From assembly GCF_004217555.1 (NCBI RefSeq), contig NZ_SHKW01000007.1, forward strand, positions 62,001 through 126,000: a stretch of DNA of 64,000 bases, given 5' to 3'. This document shows positions 44,061 through 52,517 of this stretch, piece after piece. How positions within the stretch are numbered: position 1 is the first letter of the stretch; the number at the start of each line of letters is the position of its first letter. Source of the stretch: Edaphobacter modestus (GTDB lineage: Bacteria > Acidobacteriota > Terriglobia > Terriglobales > Acidobacteriaceae). A program made the translations under genes and the position numbers. The notes beneath the pieces were generated by a model. The model saw only the letters and a program-made list of their open reading frames with translations, was not told the DNA's origin and did no database searches.

Positions 44061-44687
44061 CTATGTGGTCGTCACCGTCACTGCCTGACGCACATACCGG
44101 CCGCTTTCCAGTTGCTGCACCATGAAGGCTGCCAGATCGGCCCGTCCGATCTTGTGCGCCTTCTCGCCGCCCTCCGTGCTCAGCACCCTGGCAACGCCCG
44201 TCTTCTCGCGGTCGGTCAACATCGGCGGTCGCACGAGCGTCCAGTCCAAGTCGCTGCTTTCGATCTCGGCCTCCATGCCCGCCTTGTCTACCAGCAGACC
44301 CCGCAGAAACGTCCGCATGAGTACGTGCTCGTTGAAGAAGCCAGCGTTCTTGACGCTCTCGCCCGCACCCACCACTGAAATCTTCAGCAGCCTCCGCACG
44401 CCATTGCGCCGCATCGCGTCGACAATATTGTGTGCCGCGCTCGTTTCCATCGTCGTCACTTTCCACGGCGTCTTGCCGCCAAGCGCGTCGATGACCGCAT
44501 CCTGCCCGGCTACCGCAACGTCGACCGCAGCCGCGTCCAGCACGTCTCCCGCAACAACTCTGACATTCGCCTTCTTGTACTGCGCGGCACCACGCACGAA
44601 AGCCGTTACCTTATGCCCAGCCGCCAGCGCCTCATTTACCAGTGCCTCTCCGCTCTTGCCCGCTGCTCCAATCACCAGAACTTTCAT
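44061..44687 (-). CDS. NAD(P)H-binding SDR-like protein
   Basis: From ATG 44687, after a strong AAAGGAGG site, the protein has 208 residues. The Rossmann motif GAAGKSGEALV is at about 7-17 and LLKISVVGAGESVKNAG at about 100-116. The downstream DLDWTLVRPPMLTDREKTG is typical of the NmrA/SDR_a5 (YwnB-like) group. These proteins bind NADPH; the catalytic role is uncertain. It is divergent from a TetR regulator across an inverted repeat. Confidence 0.88.
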   Translation of the reverse strand: MKVLVIGAAGKSGEALVNEALAAGHKVTAFVRGAAQYKKANVRVVAGDVLDAAAVDVAVAGQDAVIDALGGKTPWKVTTMETSAAHNIVDAMRRNGVRRLLKISVVGAGESVKNAGFFNEHVLMRTFLRGLLVDKAGMEAEIESSDLDWTLVRPPMLTDREKTGVARVLSTEGGEKAHKIGRADLAAFMVQQLESGRYVRQAVTVTTT

Positions 44688-44754
44688 TGCATCCTCCTTT
44701 TGCCTCGTATATGGCCGCCATCCGAATACGCGACCTGACAATTAGAGACAGACA

Positions 44755-44802
44755 GTAACCATTGGTTGCAAAATAATCAGCGGTTTTGTTGCCAATGGTT
44801 AC
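44755..44802. promoter_or_regulatory. operator candidate between SDR and TetR genes
   Basis: GTAACCATTGG (44755-44765) and its complement CCAATGGTTAC (44792-44802) flank a 26-base spacer that itself begins TTGCAAAA and ends TTTTGTTG. The spacing would fit two half-sites on the same DNA face bound by a TetR pair. It lies between the two divergent starts. Confidence 0.7.
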
Positions 44803-44851
44803 AAATCAACATCCGGTCGCAAAAAGCGTCAAAAGGGACTAAGCTGTTGAA

Positions 44852-45550
44852 GTGACGTCCACATCACCAAGTCGCCGGATAGAGCGCAAGGAGAGGTTGC
44901 GAGGCGAAATCCTTGCGGCTGCCAGCAAAATGTTTGCCGATCGCGGCTACGAAGCCGTGACGCTTCGCGAGATCGCTAAAGAGATCGGCTATACGCACGC
45001 CGTGATCTATCAGCATTTCCCCGACAAATGGCACATTCTTGTCGAGTTGAGCAACGAGACGATCGGGCTGATGGTTCAGAACTTCGACGCGATTGCCGCT
45101 AAACATCTTGCACCGAAAGAGCGTCTTTTTGCGACTTCACGCGGCTTGATTCAATTCTGCGTTGCCCATCCACAGCAGTTCCGTAACGTCTTCTTCGGGC
45201 CCGAGAACCGCAACGGCGTCCGCGCTGGACAATACATCGACGACATTGGCAGGCCATTGTTCGGACGTTTCGTGCAGCTCTTTTTTGATGTTGCCAGGGA
45301 TGAAGGATTGCCGAGTAAAGATGACTTAGTGGTAGCCCACACCTGGTGGTACTCGATCTTTGGCCTCGCCACACTCATGGTCATCCAAGGTGTTGTGCCT
45401 GACTTGCCTGACCAGACTCTCGTGGTCGAGCAAACGCTCGCAACGCTTTGGGCGGGAGTTCAGGCGGTACCGCGATTGCCAAAGAGCGCAATCACTAAGC
45501 GATCCGATCGATCCCGTGCCTCAAAGCAACAACAGCTTCTGTCTACGTGA
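44852..45550 (+). CDS. TetR/AcrR-family regulator
   Basis: The protein has 232 residues from GTG 44852. The N-terminal HTH is about 12-58 (ERLRGEILAAASKMFADRGY, VTLREIAKEIGYTHAVIYQH). The ligand-binding half is helical (FCVAHPQQFRNVFFGPENRN). The C-terminal 25 residues are basic and Gln-rich. It very likely controls the divergent SDR gene through the inverted repeat at 44755-44802. Confidence 0.88.
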   Translation: MTSTSPSRRIERKERLRGEILAAASKMFADRGYEAVTLREIAKEIGYTHAVIYQHFPDKWHILVELSNETIGLMVQNFDAIAAKHLAPKERLFATSRGLIQFCVAHPQQFRNVFFGPENRNGVRAGQYIDDIGRPLFGRFVQLFFDVARDEGLPSKDDLVVAHTWWYSIFGLATLMVIQGVVPDLPDQTLVVEQTLATLWAGVQAVPRLPKSAITKRSDRSRASKQQQLLST

Positions 45551-45955
45551 AAAGTCCCCAAACTTGGCGTTCCATATCGGTGCATACGCTTAGGGTTGTG
45601 CCTACGCGCTTGCCGCACACGATGATGGTGGTGTTCGCGGCGGCGCATGGCGTGGCCGCCTCAGCCAACACTCTCTAAGAGTCACGGCTCCCGAGGCTTA
45701 TTCGATATCTGGTTGCCCGCTCTAACCCAGCGCGGAACACGGCATTTCTTGCTAAATGCGCACGTCGCCCGGAGAGTCCTCGTTTTACGCCAAATCGCCA
45801 ACTCACTCATCGACAAATGAGATCGAGGCAAGTTGCCGAATAGTCGGCATCTCGTACAGTTGGGAGCCATGAACTACGTCACAAACACTTCTACGGATAG
45901 CCGGTTTTTCGAGGCGGTTCACATCCGCGTCGGGCTCCCTAGGCGTTTCTCTGAA
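45551..45955. other. gene-free region containing repeat R copy C
   Basis: No convincing coding frame. It contains repeat R (45835-45906). A short GC-rich region at 45630-45665 has GGCGGCGCATGGCGTGGCCGCC, which could fold, but without a T-run. Confidence 0.35.
45835..45906 (+). repeat. dispersed repeat R, copy C
   Basis: Best-preserved copy: it starts with the palindrome GCCGAATAGTCGGC (45835-45848), continues through GGGAGCCATGAACTACGTCA and ends at GGATAGCCGGTT. Compared with copy B only one or two bases differ. Confidence 0.75.
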
Positions 45956-46357
45956 CTAGCCGTTTTCGACTCGCGCGTTCATATCCGAGTACGCCGAATC
46001 AATGAGCCTGCTTAGCGCTGCTGCGTTTGTGGCCGTTCCTGGTCTCAACTTCACATGACGCATGAACTTGCCGGTCCCTTGTAACAAGCGCGCTGGATCT
46101 GGCAGCGGCGCGCCGTGAAAGAACCCCACGTTCACGTGCGACGTGAATACATTGACGTAGCCGAAGGGCGCATCTCCCAAACATGCAACCGGACAGCCGT
46201 CATGCAAAAGCTCCCGGACTTCGTCTCCGCATTTTCGCATCACCTCAAACCACTGATGCGCGATGGCTCCCAATCCACTTGCATGCTCTTTCATCCACGT
46301 ATCGATGGCAGGATCACGCTCGACAGCGCCGTTGAATCGCAGGAATTCCGTTCTCAT
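45956..46357 (-). CDS. DUF1801 family protein
   Basis: The 133-residue protein starts at ATG 46357. The YdhG-like fold is visible: DTWMKEHASGLGAIAHQWFE near the start, VRELLHDGCPVACLGDAPFG, then HVNVGFFHGAPLPDPARLLQ, GKFMRHVKLRPG and a helical end. The family is small, cytoplasmic, frataxin-like and without known activity. The gene is complete. Confidence 0.85.
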   Translation of the reverse strand: MRTEFLRFNGAVERDPAIDTWMKEHASGLGAIAHQWFEVMRKCGDEVRELLHDGCPVACLGDAPFGYVNVFTSHVNVGFFHGAPLPDPARLLQGTGKFMRHVKLRPGTATNAAALSRLIDSAYSDMNARVENG

Positions 46358-46432
46358 CGTCGCTACACTTTTCTGCTTTCGAGACCTGTAGCCACCGTTA
46401 GCCGGGACTTTTGGGATCGGTGGGGTGTTCTG

Positions 46433-46760
46433 TCATGGCGTTTTGAGAAGCATCCGCTGATTCCAGGGTGCCACACTTTCCTCATACTCCATGGGATCGC
46501 CGAAACCTTCGGTTTGGACGCCGAGTTGGCGTAGAACGTCCAAGGCCATCAATCGGCGATGCGCGTTGAATGTCATGATATGGGCGAAGACGCCACCGAA
46601 CGTGAAGGTCTCAGCCGGTTCGCACAGAGCGTCGACGAACGTATCATCCCAGGCGGAGCGGTTTCGGATGTCACTGAAAATACGATGCAGTTCAGCATCG
46701 GTCTTTTCGAGCCTTTGCTCCTTTCGAGCTGTTGCGTACTTGACGGACGCTCGTCTGGAG
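46433..46760 (-). pseudogene. C-terminal fragment of a DinB-family protein
   Basis: Open codons read DAELHRIFSDIRNRSAWDDT, then PAETFTFGGVFAHIMTFNAH and LDVLRQLGVQTEGFGDPMEY, which match the second half of a DinB four-helix protein, including a metal-ligand His in HIMTFNAH. The first half, with the other ligands, is missing. The frame upstream of about 46760 is unrelated. Confidence 0.65.
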
Positions 46761-46855
46761 CAAGGTTTTGAGGCTGGAGGCGAGGAGTTCGACTGGTTCC
46801 AGCCTACGCCTATACGGCCGTCTGTGGGACAAACATGTGACTCAAGGCACTGCAC

Positions 46856-47313
46856 GACGCGAGCGTTAACCGGGCAAACCCACTCAGGGAGTAAAAGGTG
46901 TACGCTTCAAACGAGGTAAAGGCGATGCCGTGCAGGATTTGTATCCAGTTGGAACAGGCAGCTGCGGAGGCAGTTAGATCAGACCCTCCCAATCTTGCTT
47001 GGACTCAATGAAGCTGGTATACGCAACCGCGCTCGGCAGAAAGAAGAGCGGACACTCAAGGCAGAGACAGACCTTGAAAAGCACCAGCGATCATGCGCCA
47101 AGAGGGCAGACGTCCGGCGTTTTGATTGGTGCTGCGTAGCGGCTTCCGAGTGCTCGGCATATCGGTTCATTCAACCCCGAATCGCTGTGGGTGAGCTTCC
47201 TAAGCTCAGGCCGCGCATCTAACGGACAACGGAGTCGCCGGAATGCCCCACCGCTCGTCGAAATCGACGAAGTGGATAGATTCAACCCGGAGTGGTTTCA
47301 GGTCCGTTTGTCT
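46856..47313. other. gene-free region
   Basis: Neither strand shows a frame with a credible start and composition. It may be decayed IS sequence. I see no repeat shared with the rest of the window. Confidence 0.3.
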
Positions 47314-47523
47314 TCAGCGCTTTCGTAGCGTCCGCAGATGGTCGGGCCCCATAAGCCAGCAGGTTAGCCATTCTTTCAGCTTCGTTGACTTAATGGCTTC
47401 GTCCAGCGTTGCAATGTGGTCGCGGAACATTTGCACAATGCAGCGGAGATTGGTCGTTATCCCCGCGGTTTCCGCTGATTGGGTGAGACGAGCAAGTTGC
47501 GCTTCCATCTTTCGAGCGTCCAT
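47314..47523 (-). CDS. small helical protein, unknown
   Basis: A 69-residue frame starts at ATG 47523: MDARKMEAQLARLTQSAETA then IVQMFRDHIATLDEAIKSTK. It is predicted helical and has a good amphipathic pattern. No family is recognised, and no strong ribosome binding site is seen. It is divergent from the SagB pair. Confidence 0.3.
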   Translation of the reverse strand: MDARKMEAQLARLTQSAETAGITTNLRCIVQMFRDHIATLDEAIKSTKLKEWLTCWLMGPDHLRTLRKR

Positions 47524-47571
47524 CAGGGTGGATGAACGCTTAGCTTTGAGTCATTGTGTGGGGGGATTCAA

Positions 47572-47760
47572 ATGGAACACCTTCGATGGATGCATGCTGC
47601 TCACGCCGAGTTGGCCAGCCTTGCTGGAACTGACGGCGAAGGTATTCCAGTGACCAGCTGGACAACCGTGAAGGCGACTAGCGGCTTCTGGGAAAACTTC
47701 TTCAGCAAAGCAGCTAACTGCCCAGCATCAGAATCGGTGGAGCGCATCTTCCGGCAATGA
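47572..47760 (+). CDS. small ORF translationally coupled to the SagB gene
   Basis: From ATG 47572, preceded by GGGGGG, the product has 62 residues (MEHLRWMHAAHAELASLAGT ... ANCPASESVERIFRQ). Its stop TGA overlaps the ATG of the SagB-type dehydrogenase by 4 bases. It contains Ser, Thr and one Cys but no clear leader/core boundary. It may be a partner or leader peptide of the dehydrogenase, or the C-terminal stub of a lost gene. A TTG start at 47554 would add six residues. Confidence 0.45.
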   Translation: MEHLRWMHAAHAELASLAGTDGEGIPVTSWTTVKATSGFWENFFSKAANCPASESVERIFRQ

Positions 47761-49259
47761 CCTGGCGCGAATATCACGAAGCAACGAAGCATAGCGTTGA
47801 ATCGCTGAGGAGAGCGCGGCACGTTCTCGATTGGGCGAACATGCCTGATCCGTTTCGTCATTACGAGGGTGTGCCGGTGCTCGATCTGCCAGCAGATCCG
47901 CCCGCCCCTGAAATGCCAGCACTTGACGTGCTTCTGGGTACCTTGGGAACCACGCCTGTGGGTGACGGACCGACTCTCCTCTCGCAACTACTCTTCTATT
48001 CCGCCGCGATTAGCGCTTCCAAGCGTGTCCCGTCTACCGGAAGTAAGTACGCGCTAAGAGTGAATCCGTCCTCCGGGAATCTGCACCCGACGGAATTCCA
48101 CTTCCTCACACGGGGTGTGAAGGGGTGGACAGATGGGTGGTATCACTACGATCCATCCAGGCACATGGCGGAGCAGCGCGGGCGCGGTGATTTTGAAATG
48201 ACGCTGGCCAGCGACTCTGCGCCCATTGTGTTTGTTTTGACCAGTATTGTGTGGCGCGAGGCGTGGAAGTACGGTGAACGGGCATATCGGTACTGCTTGC
48301 ACGACATAGGGCACGCTTGGCAAGCGCTTGCACTCTCCGCCCGCGCTATCGGTTGCGACAGCTTCGCGGCCGGACATTTCCCGGACGATGAAGTGGCCGA
48401 GTTGTGTCGCCTGAACACGGATGAGTGGCCAATGCTGATTGTCAGCCTGCACGGTAGGTCCATTCCAGTTCGCGAAGCAGACACCGGTAAAACAGTCTGG
48501 TTCGGCGGGCAGGCGACCCAGCTTTCGAAGGAGCCGATTGCGCACCCATTGATTGACAGCATCCACTTCGCCACGAAACGAAGCGGGAGCAGTCGCAATT
48601 CCTTGACAGAGTTTTCCCCAATTGGCTCCGGCGAGATCAGGCTGCCTTCTCCGGCTTCATCAACTGGCAGCTTTGGCGAGGTTGCCCGCATGCGGCGCTC
48701 GGCGCTCGACTTCCTGGGTGGAAAGCAATCGATATCATTGGCGGAGCTCTCGGCCATCCTCGCCGTCACAGCCCAGCCATTGTCGGCTGACTTTGCCGGC
48801 GCGCGTTTCATTCAGCTGTATTTGTATGTTCACCATGTCGATGGGTTACAACCCGGCGTCTACAGGTTCTGGCCGAAGCATGCCGAGTTGGAACAGGTGA
48901 AGAGTGGTGACCAGCGCGTAGCGGCCGCTGGTCTGAGCCTTGGGCAGGACCTGGCCGGTAACGCCTGCGTGACTTTTTCGATGATCGGCGATCTCGAGCG
49001 TGCCGCACATATTTATGGCGACCGTGGTTATCGCTATGCGCATTTTGAAGCGGGCGCAATTGGACACCGCCTGTATCTCGCCGCTGAAGCACTTGGACTA
49101 GGTGCGACCGGCATCGGTGCGTTCTACGATGACGAGGTGCACCGTCATCTCAACCTGGCCCCCAACCAAGGACAGGTCGTATACCATTTCGCGATCGGTT
49201 ATCCGGTCCCCGATCCGCGCGTCTCGGCATCAAATGAGCCGCAGGAAATCACATGGTAG
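47757..49259 (+). CDS. SagB/ThcOx-family dehydrogenase (tandem nitroreductase domains)
   Basis: The 500-residue protein has two FMN-nitroreductase-like halves: residues about 85-260 (SASKRVPSTGSKYALRVNPS, then HDIGHAWQALALSARAIGCD) and about 310-490 (EVARMRRSALDFLGGKQSIS, then FEAGAIGHRLYLAAEALGLG). SagB enzymes oxidise thiazoline/oxazoline rings to azoles during modified peptide synthesis, but many tandem-domain members stand apart from cyclodehydratases and their substrate is unknown. No YcaO cyclodehydratase gene is present here. Its start is fused by ATGA overlap to a 62-residue ORF. Confidence 0.85.
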   Translation: MTWREYHEATKHSVESLRRARHVLDWANMPDPFRHYEGVPVLDLPADPPAPEMPALDVLLGTLGTTPVGDGPTLLSQLLFYSAAISASKRVPSTGSKYALRVNPSSGNLHPTEFHFLTRGVKGWTDGWYHYDPSRHMAEQRGRGDFEMTLASDSAPIVFVLTSIVWREAWKYGERAYRYCLHDIGHAWQALALSARAIGCDSFAAGHFPDDEVAELCRLNTDEWPMLIVSLHGRSIPVREADTGKTVWFGGQATQLSKEPIAHPLIDSIHFATKRSGSSRNSLTEFSPIGSGEIRLPSPASSTGSFGEVARMRRSALDFLGGKQSISLAELSAILAVTAQPLSADFAGARFIQLYLYVHHVDGLQPGVYRFWPKHAELEQVKSGDQRVAAAGLSLGQDLAGNACVTFSMIGDLERAAHIYGDRGYRYAHFEAGAIGHRLYLAAEALGLGATGIGAFYDDEVHRHLNLAPNQGQVVYHFAIGYPVPDPRVSASNEPQEITW

Positions 49260-49386
49260 GCCTACTCGTTCATGGCGACAATCATTTCATCGTGTGTGGT
49301 CCATTGCCGGATTGAGACGCTGCACGAGCACTGATTCGACACCGGTCCATCATTCAGATTGGAGCGACAATAGGACCTAGCGCATC

Positions 49387-49416
49387 TTGACAACCGTTGC
49401 ACGGCAAGCCTAGGCT
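49387..49416 (+). promoter_or_regulatory. possible sigma-70-type promoter upstream of hsp20
   Basis: TTGACA (49387-49392) is followed after 18 bases by TAGGCT (49411-49416). It would leave a 100-base leader before the Hsp20 gene. No CIRCE or other heat-shock element is evident. Confidence 0.35.
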
Positions 49417-49518
49417 TATTCCTGAGCAAAGTATCTCTTCTTACTCGTTCAGGTTCACTGAACTAAGTCAGCCCATCTGAAGTTTTTCCTCTTAGATTAC
49501 TGCTAAGGAGGACGAGTC

Positions 49519-50019
49519 ATGACACTATTGACCGGTTGGGAATCTCTCCGTGAATTATCCGCCATGCAAGACCGCATGAATCGCATGAGCCGTCTTTTCC
49601 GTGAGCCGTACAGCCCCGAAGGCCCGGAGGAGGCGTTGACAACCACCGCCGTCGCGCCGCCGGTGGACATCTACGAAGACGAGCACAACATTATTCTGAA
49701 GATTGATGTCCCGGGTATCGACGAAAAAGACATTGACGTTTCCGTTCAGAACAACACTCTCACCGTCCATGGCGAGCGCAAGATCGAGAAGGAAGAGAAA
49801 GAGGAAAACTTCCGTCGCGTCGAGCGGCAATACGGAAGCTTTACCCGCTCTTTCACGCTTCCGAGCTCCGTGGAACCAGGGCAAGTGAGCGCCCGCTGTG
49901 ATAAGGGCGTGCTGAAGATCAACCTTGCCAAGAAGGCGGAAGCCAAGCCCATGCAGATCAAAGTTAATGTTGGCGCCGAGAAAACCCTTGAAGCCATAGA
50001 GTCGGGTAAGGCCGCGTAG
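49519..50019 (+). CDS. Hsp20 small heat-shock protein
   Basis: The 166-residue protein starts after TAAGGAGGACGAGTC. The alpha-crystallin domain spans about 48-140: PPVDIYEDEHNIILKIDVPG, VSVQNNTLTVHGERK and RSFTLPSSVEPGQVSARCDK ending in GVLKINLAKK. The C-terminal I-x-I anchor is IKVNV. The N-terminal arm is short and Met/Arg-rich. It is an ATP-independent holdase that keeps unfolding proteins soluble in the cytoplasm. Its neighbours include two universal stress proteins and a catalase remnant, a general stress cluster. Confidence 0.93.
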   Translation: MTLLTGWESLRELSAMQDRMNRMSRLFREPYSPEGPEEALTTTAVAPPVDIYEDEHNIILKIDVPGIDEKDIDVSVQNNTLTVHGERKIEKEEKEENFRRVERQYGSFTRSFTLPSSVEPGQVSARCDKGVLKINLAKKAEAKPMQIKVNVGAEKTLEAIESGKAA

Positions 50020-50040
50020 TCAGGAGCCAGTGGCAAAAAT

Positions 50041-50061
50041 GGGAGGTGGCTTATACCTCCC
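50041..50061 (+). terminator. hairpin downstream of hsp20
   Basis: GGGAGGT (50041-50047) and ACCTCCC (50055-50061) form a 7-bp stem with a 7-base loop, 21 bases after the stop. The following bases are only moderately T-rich. Confidence 0.5.
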
Positions 50062-50291
50062 ACTTAGTTCTCCTCCACGCGCCTCGGGCGCGGTGTCTTC
50101 AGTCTGTCTGCCTCAGCGTTCGGCCAGCACCGACGCGTTCTCCTTCGGATGTAGCGCCTTCATAACTAATCAGTGGCAGCTTTCGAGGAACAAACGTATG
50201 AACTCATCCCGTTTGAACTGGCCAATCGACTCCCCCGGCTGCTTTGGTTCCGCAGACAATGTCCTCTCTGTACCTCAATTGTGTTCGAAAC

Positions 50292-51107
50292 GGTTCTGGT
50301 GCAAACTCTCTCGTAGTGAGTGACTGAAGCTTGGGGAGAATTGTTGCAGGGTTATGCAGCCAGAACAGCAGCCCAAATGTCCGGAGCAGATGCAGGTCTG
50401 CCCGGTAAGTTCCCGATCTTGAACTGCTGTTTCCGAATCTTCTCTACCAGTTCAATGCCGATTATCGTTATTGTCGCTGTGTCGAATCGCTTGAAGCCGA
50501 GCATCGGCCGAATCCGCTGTTTGATACGGCGATGATCCTGCTCCACAACATTGTTCAGGTACTTGCTGGACCGTATCCCAACCCGGGGCGCTATCGTTCC
50601 CACTGATTTCAACTCCGTGATGGCTCGATGTGAAGCCGCGTAAGCATCGAGTGTAATGACCCGCGGCGTGCCGTGCTTCTTTATTGCCTTGCTGAGGAAG
50701 CGCTTGGCGGCCGCAACATCGCGTCGTTCACTCAACAGGAAGTCTACCGTTCGACCCAGCTTGTCCACTGCTCGATACAGGTAAGTCCACCGGCCCTTCA
50801 CCTTGATATAGGTCTCATCACAACGCCATGACCTGCCTATTGGCCGAGAGTATTGGTTCCAGCGCTTATCAAACTCGGGCACATAGCGTTGTACCCAACG
50901 CAAAATCGTCGTGTGCGTGACCTCAATTCCTCGCTCCGCCATCATTTGGACTAAGTCGCGAGAGCTCAGTTTGTATCTGAGATACCAGCGCACACAAAGC
51001 ACAATAATTTCCCGGTCGAAATGCCGTCCCTGAACAAATCCAATGCTCTCATCCAGCACCATTATCGCCGCCCATTCCAAACGTCTCAGAGAGTTTGCAC
51101 CACAACC
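50292..51107 (-). mobile_element. second IS6-family element (816 bp)
   Basis: Imperfect 20-bp inverted repeats, GGTTCTGGTGCAAACTCTCT (50292-50311) and the complement of GGTTGTGGTGCAAACTCTCT (51088-51107), enclose one transposase. Its ends differ from the element at 24700, so it is a distinct IS. No 8-bp duplication flanks it. It sits 13 bases after the SulP transporter gene, which it may have shortened. Confidence 0.88.
50352..51080 (-). CDS. IS6-family transposase, second type
   Basis: The 242-residue enzyme (or 236 from the Met at 51062) has the IS6 layout: RDLVQMMAERGIEVTHTTIL (HTH), then catalytic WRCDETYIKV (Asp), TLDAYAASHRAI (Asp) and KYLNNVVEQDHRRIKQRIRP (Glu). Residue identity to the other IS6 transposase is moderate. 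It is complete and probably functional. Confidence 0.9.
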   Translation of the reverse strand: MEWAAIMVLDESIGFVQGRHFDREIIVLCVRWYLRYKLSSRDLVQMMAERGIEVTHTTILRWVQRYVPEFDKRWNQYSRPIGRSWRCDETYIKVKGRWTYLYRAVDKLGRTVDFLLSERRDVAAAKRFLSKAIKKHGTPRVITLDAYAASHRAITELKSVGTIAPRVGIRSSKYLNNVVEQDHRRIKQRIRPMLGFKRFDTATITIIGIELVEKIRKQQFKIGNLPGRPASAPDIWAAVLAA

Positions 51108-51119
51108 GCGCGCAATTCG

Positions 51120-52517
51120 TCAGCTTCTCGCGGGGCGCTTATCGAAGAATCGGAACAATAGCCCGTAAGCAACGATTGCCGACAGCACACCAGTAAGAAA
51201 GTCGGTGAGGACAACCATGCCGGCCGTATAGATCATCAGGGCAACATGGAAACGATTGTGTTTGAGCACCTGGTTGATTTCGGCCGGCTTCACCATGACG
51301 GTGGCGACATAGAGGAGGATTCCGCCGATGCACGCCATAGGCACGAGTTCGAGATAGCGCGCCAGGAAAACAGCAAGGATTAGTTTCAATGCGAATTTGC
51401 ATATGCCGGCAAGAGGCGAGATGGCGCCGACCTTGATGTTAGTGGCAGTGCGGGCTAGCGCACCGGTATGCGGAAAGCCGTTCAGCATCGGAACGATCAC
51501 CTGAACGACGCCCTGTCCCCAAAGCTCCTTGTTTGGATTGAATGGAAGTCCGCGGTTATCCGCTAATCGATCTGCCATACGGGAACACAGTAGACTTTCA
51601 ACGGCGGCGACAAAGACAATGGCGACCACGAAATAACCGAGGTCGGCCAGAAACTCGCCCCTCCAAACGATGGCTGCTGGAGGGGTAAAGACGAGGAAAT
51701 TCCTTGGAATGGATCCGTATCTGTCTCTAACTAGCGTGAGCCCCTCGTCGGCCCAGACCGTGGCAGCAACCAGAGAAGTGATGCCGATTGCGAGTAGCGG
51801 CGCAGGGATGAAGATTGAGATGCGAAGTATGTATTTAGTCAGCAAAAAGGTCCCGATTCCAAGACCGATCGCGTAGATGTTTACCTGTTCGAGATTTGCT
51901 CCGATTGCTTGCACCTTCCCGATGAAGCCGTGACCGAGCTTGACTTGGAGGCCTAGAACCTCGCCAATTTGAGAGAGCGCGATGGTGATTGCGATCCCTA
52001 TAGTGAATCCCACAATGATTGAGTGCGGTACTCTGGCCACAATCCGACCCAGCCGCGCAATGCCGAGCACCAGGAGGATGATGCCGGCGAGAATGGAGGC
52101 GAGCACAAGCACGGAATGATCGTATTTCTCCATAAGACCGGCGATGACGGGTATGAAAGCAGCAGTAGGGCCGTAGACCTGGTACTTTGAGCCGCCCCAC
52201 AATGCCCCAATAAGGCCAGCCACCGCGCCACCCACAATGCCCTGTTCAGGACGCAGGCCTGAAGCCATCGCAAACCCCATGGCCAGCGGGATGGCAACCA
52301 TAGCGACGATCAGCCCGGCAGTGAAATCGCGGAATACATTCAGTCTCCAATCACCGTTCCGGAGATCCTCATAGCGGCCGTCGATTGGATTCAGAAAGTA
52401 TCTAAGCCGACGCAACAGATCGGTTTCGTCCGGAGCTTTCCCCAGCCCCTCTGGCGAAACTACCTCCTTCTTCAGCATCGCTTCCGAACTAAGCATTTCA
52501 ATTCTTCCGTTCCTCAT
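51120..52517 (-). CDS. SulP-family inorganic anion transporter without STAS domain
   Basis: The 465-residue membrane protein starts at ATG 52517. It has about 12 helices with the SulP signatures FTAGLIVAMVAIPLAMGFAM (about 64-83), YGPTAAFIPVIAGLMEKYD and NPNKELWGQGVVQVIVPMLN, then GFPHTGALARTATNIKVGA. The family transports sulfate, bicarbonate or related anions. Most members have a cytoplasmic C-terminal STAS domain; here the frame stops after the last helix (LLFRFFDKRPARS), and the IS6 element begins 13 bases later. The tail may be naturally short or removed by the IS. Confidence 0.88.
   Translation of the reverse strand: MRNGRIEMLSSEAMLKKEVVSPEGLGKAPDETDLLRRLRYFLNPIDGRYEDLRNGDWRLNVFRDFTAGLIVAMVAIPLAMGFAMASGLRPEQGIVGGAVAGLIGALWGGSKYQVYGPTAAFIPVIAGLMEKYDHSVLVLASILAGIILLVLGIARLGRIVARVPHSIIVGFTIGIAITIALSQIGEVLGLQVKLGHGFIGKVQAIGANLEQVNIYAIGLGIGTFLLTKYILRISIFIPAPLLAIGITSLVAATVWADEGLTLVRDRYGSIPRNFLVFTPPAAIVWRGEFLADLGYFVVAIVFVAAVESLLCSRMADRLADNRGLPFNPNKELWGQGVVQVIVPMLNGFPHTGALARTATNIKVGAISPLAGICKFALKLILAVFLARYLELVPMACIGGILLYVATVMVKPAEINQVLKHNRFHVALMIYTAGMVVLTDFLTGVLSAIVAYGLLFRFFDKRPARS

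Noticed and set aside
46995..47222. 75-codon frame with a Glu/Lys-rich middle
   Set aside because: No supported start and no homology recognised; treated as non-coding.
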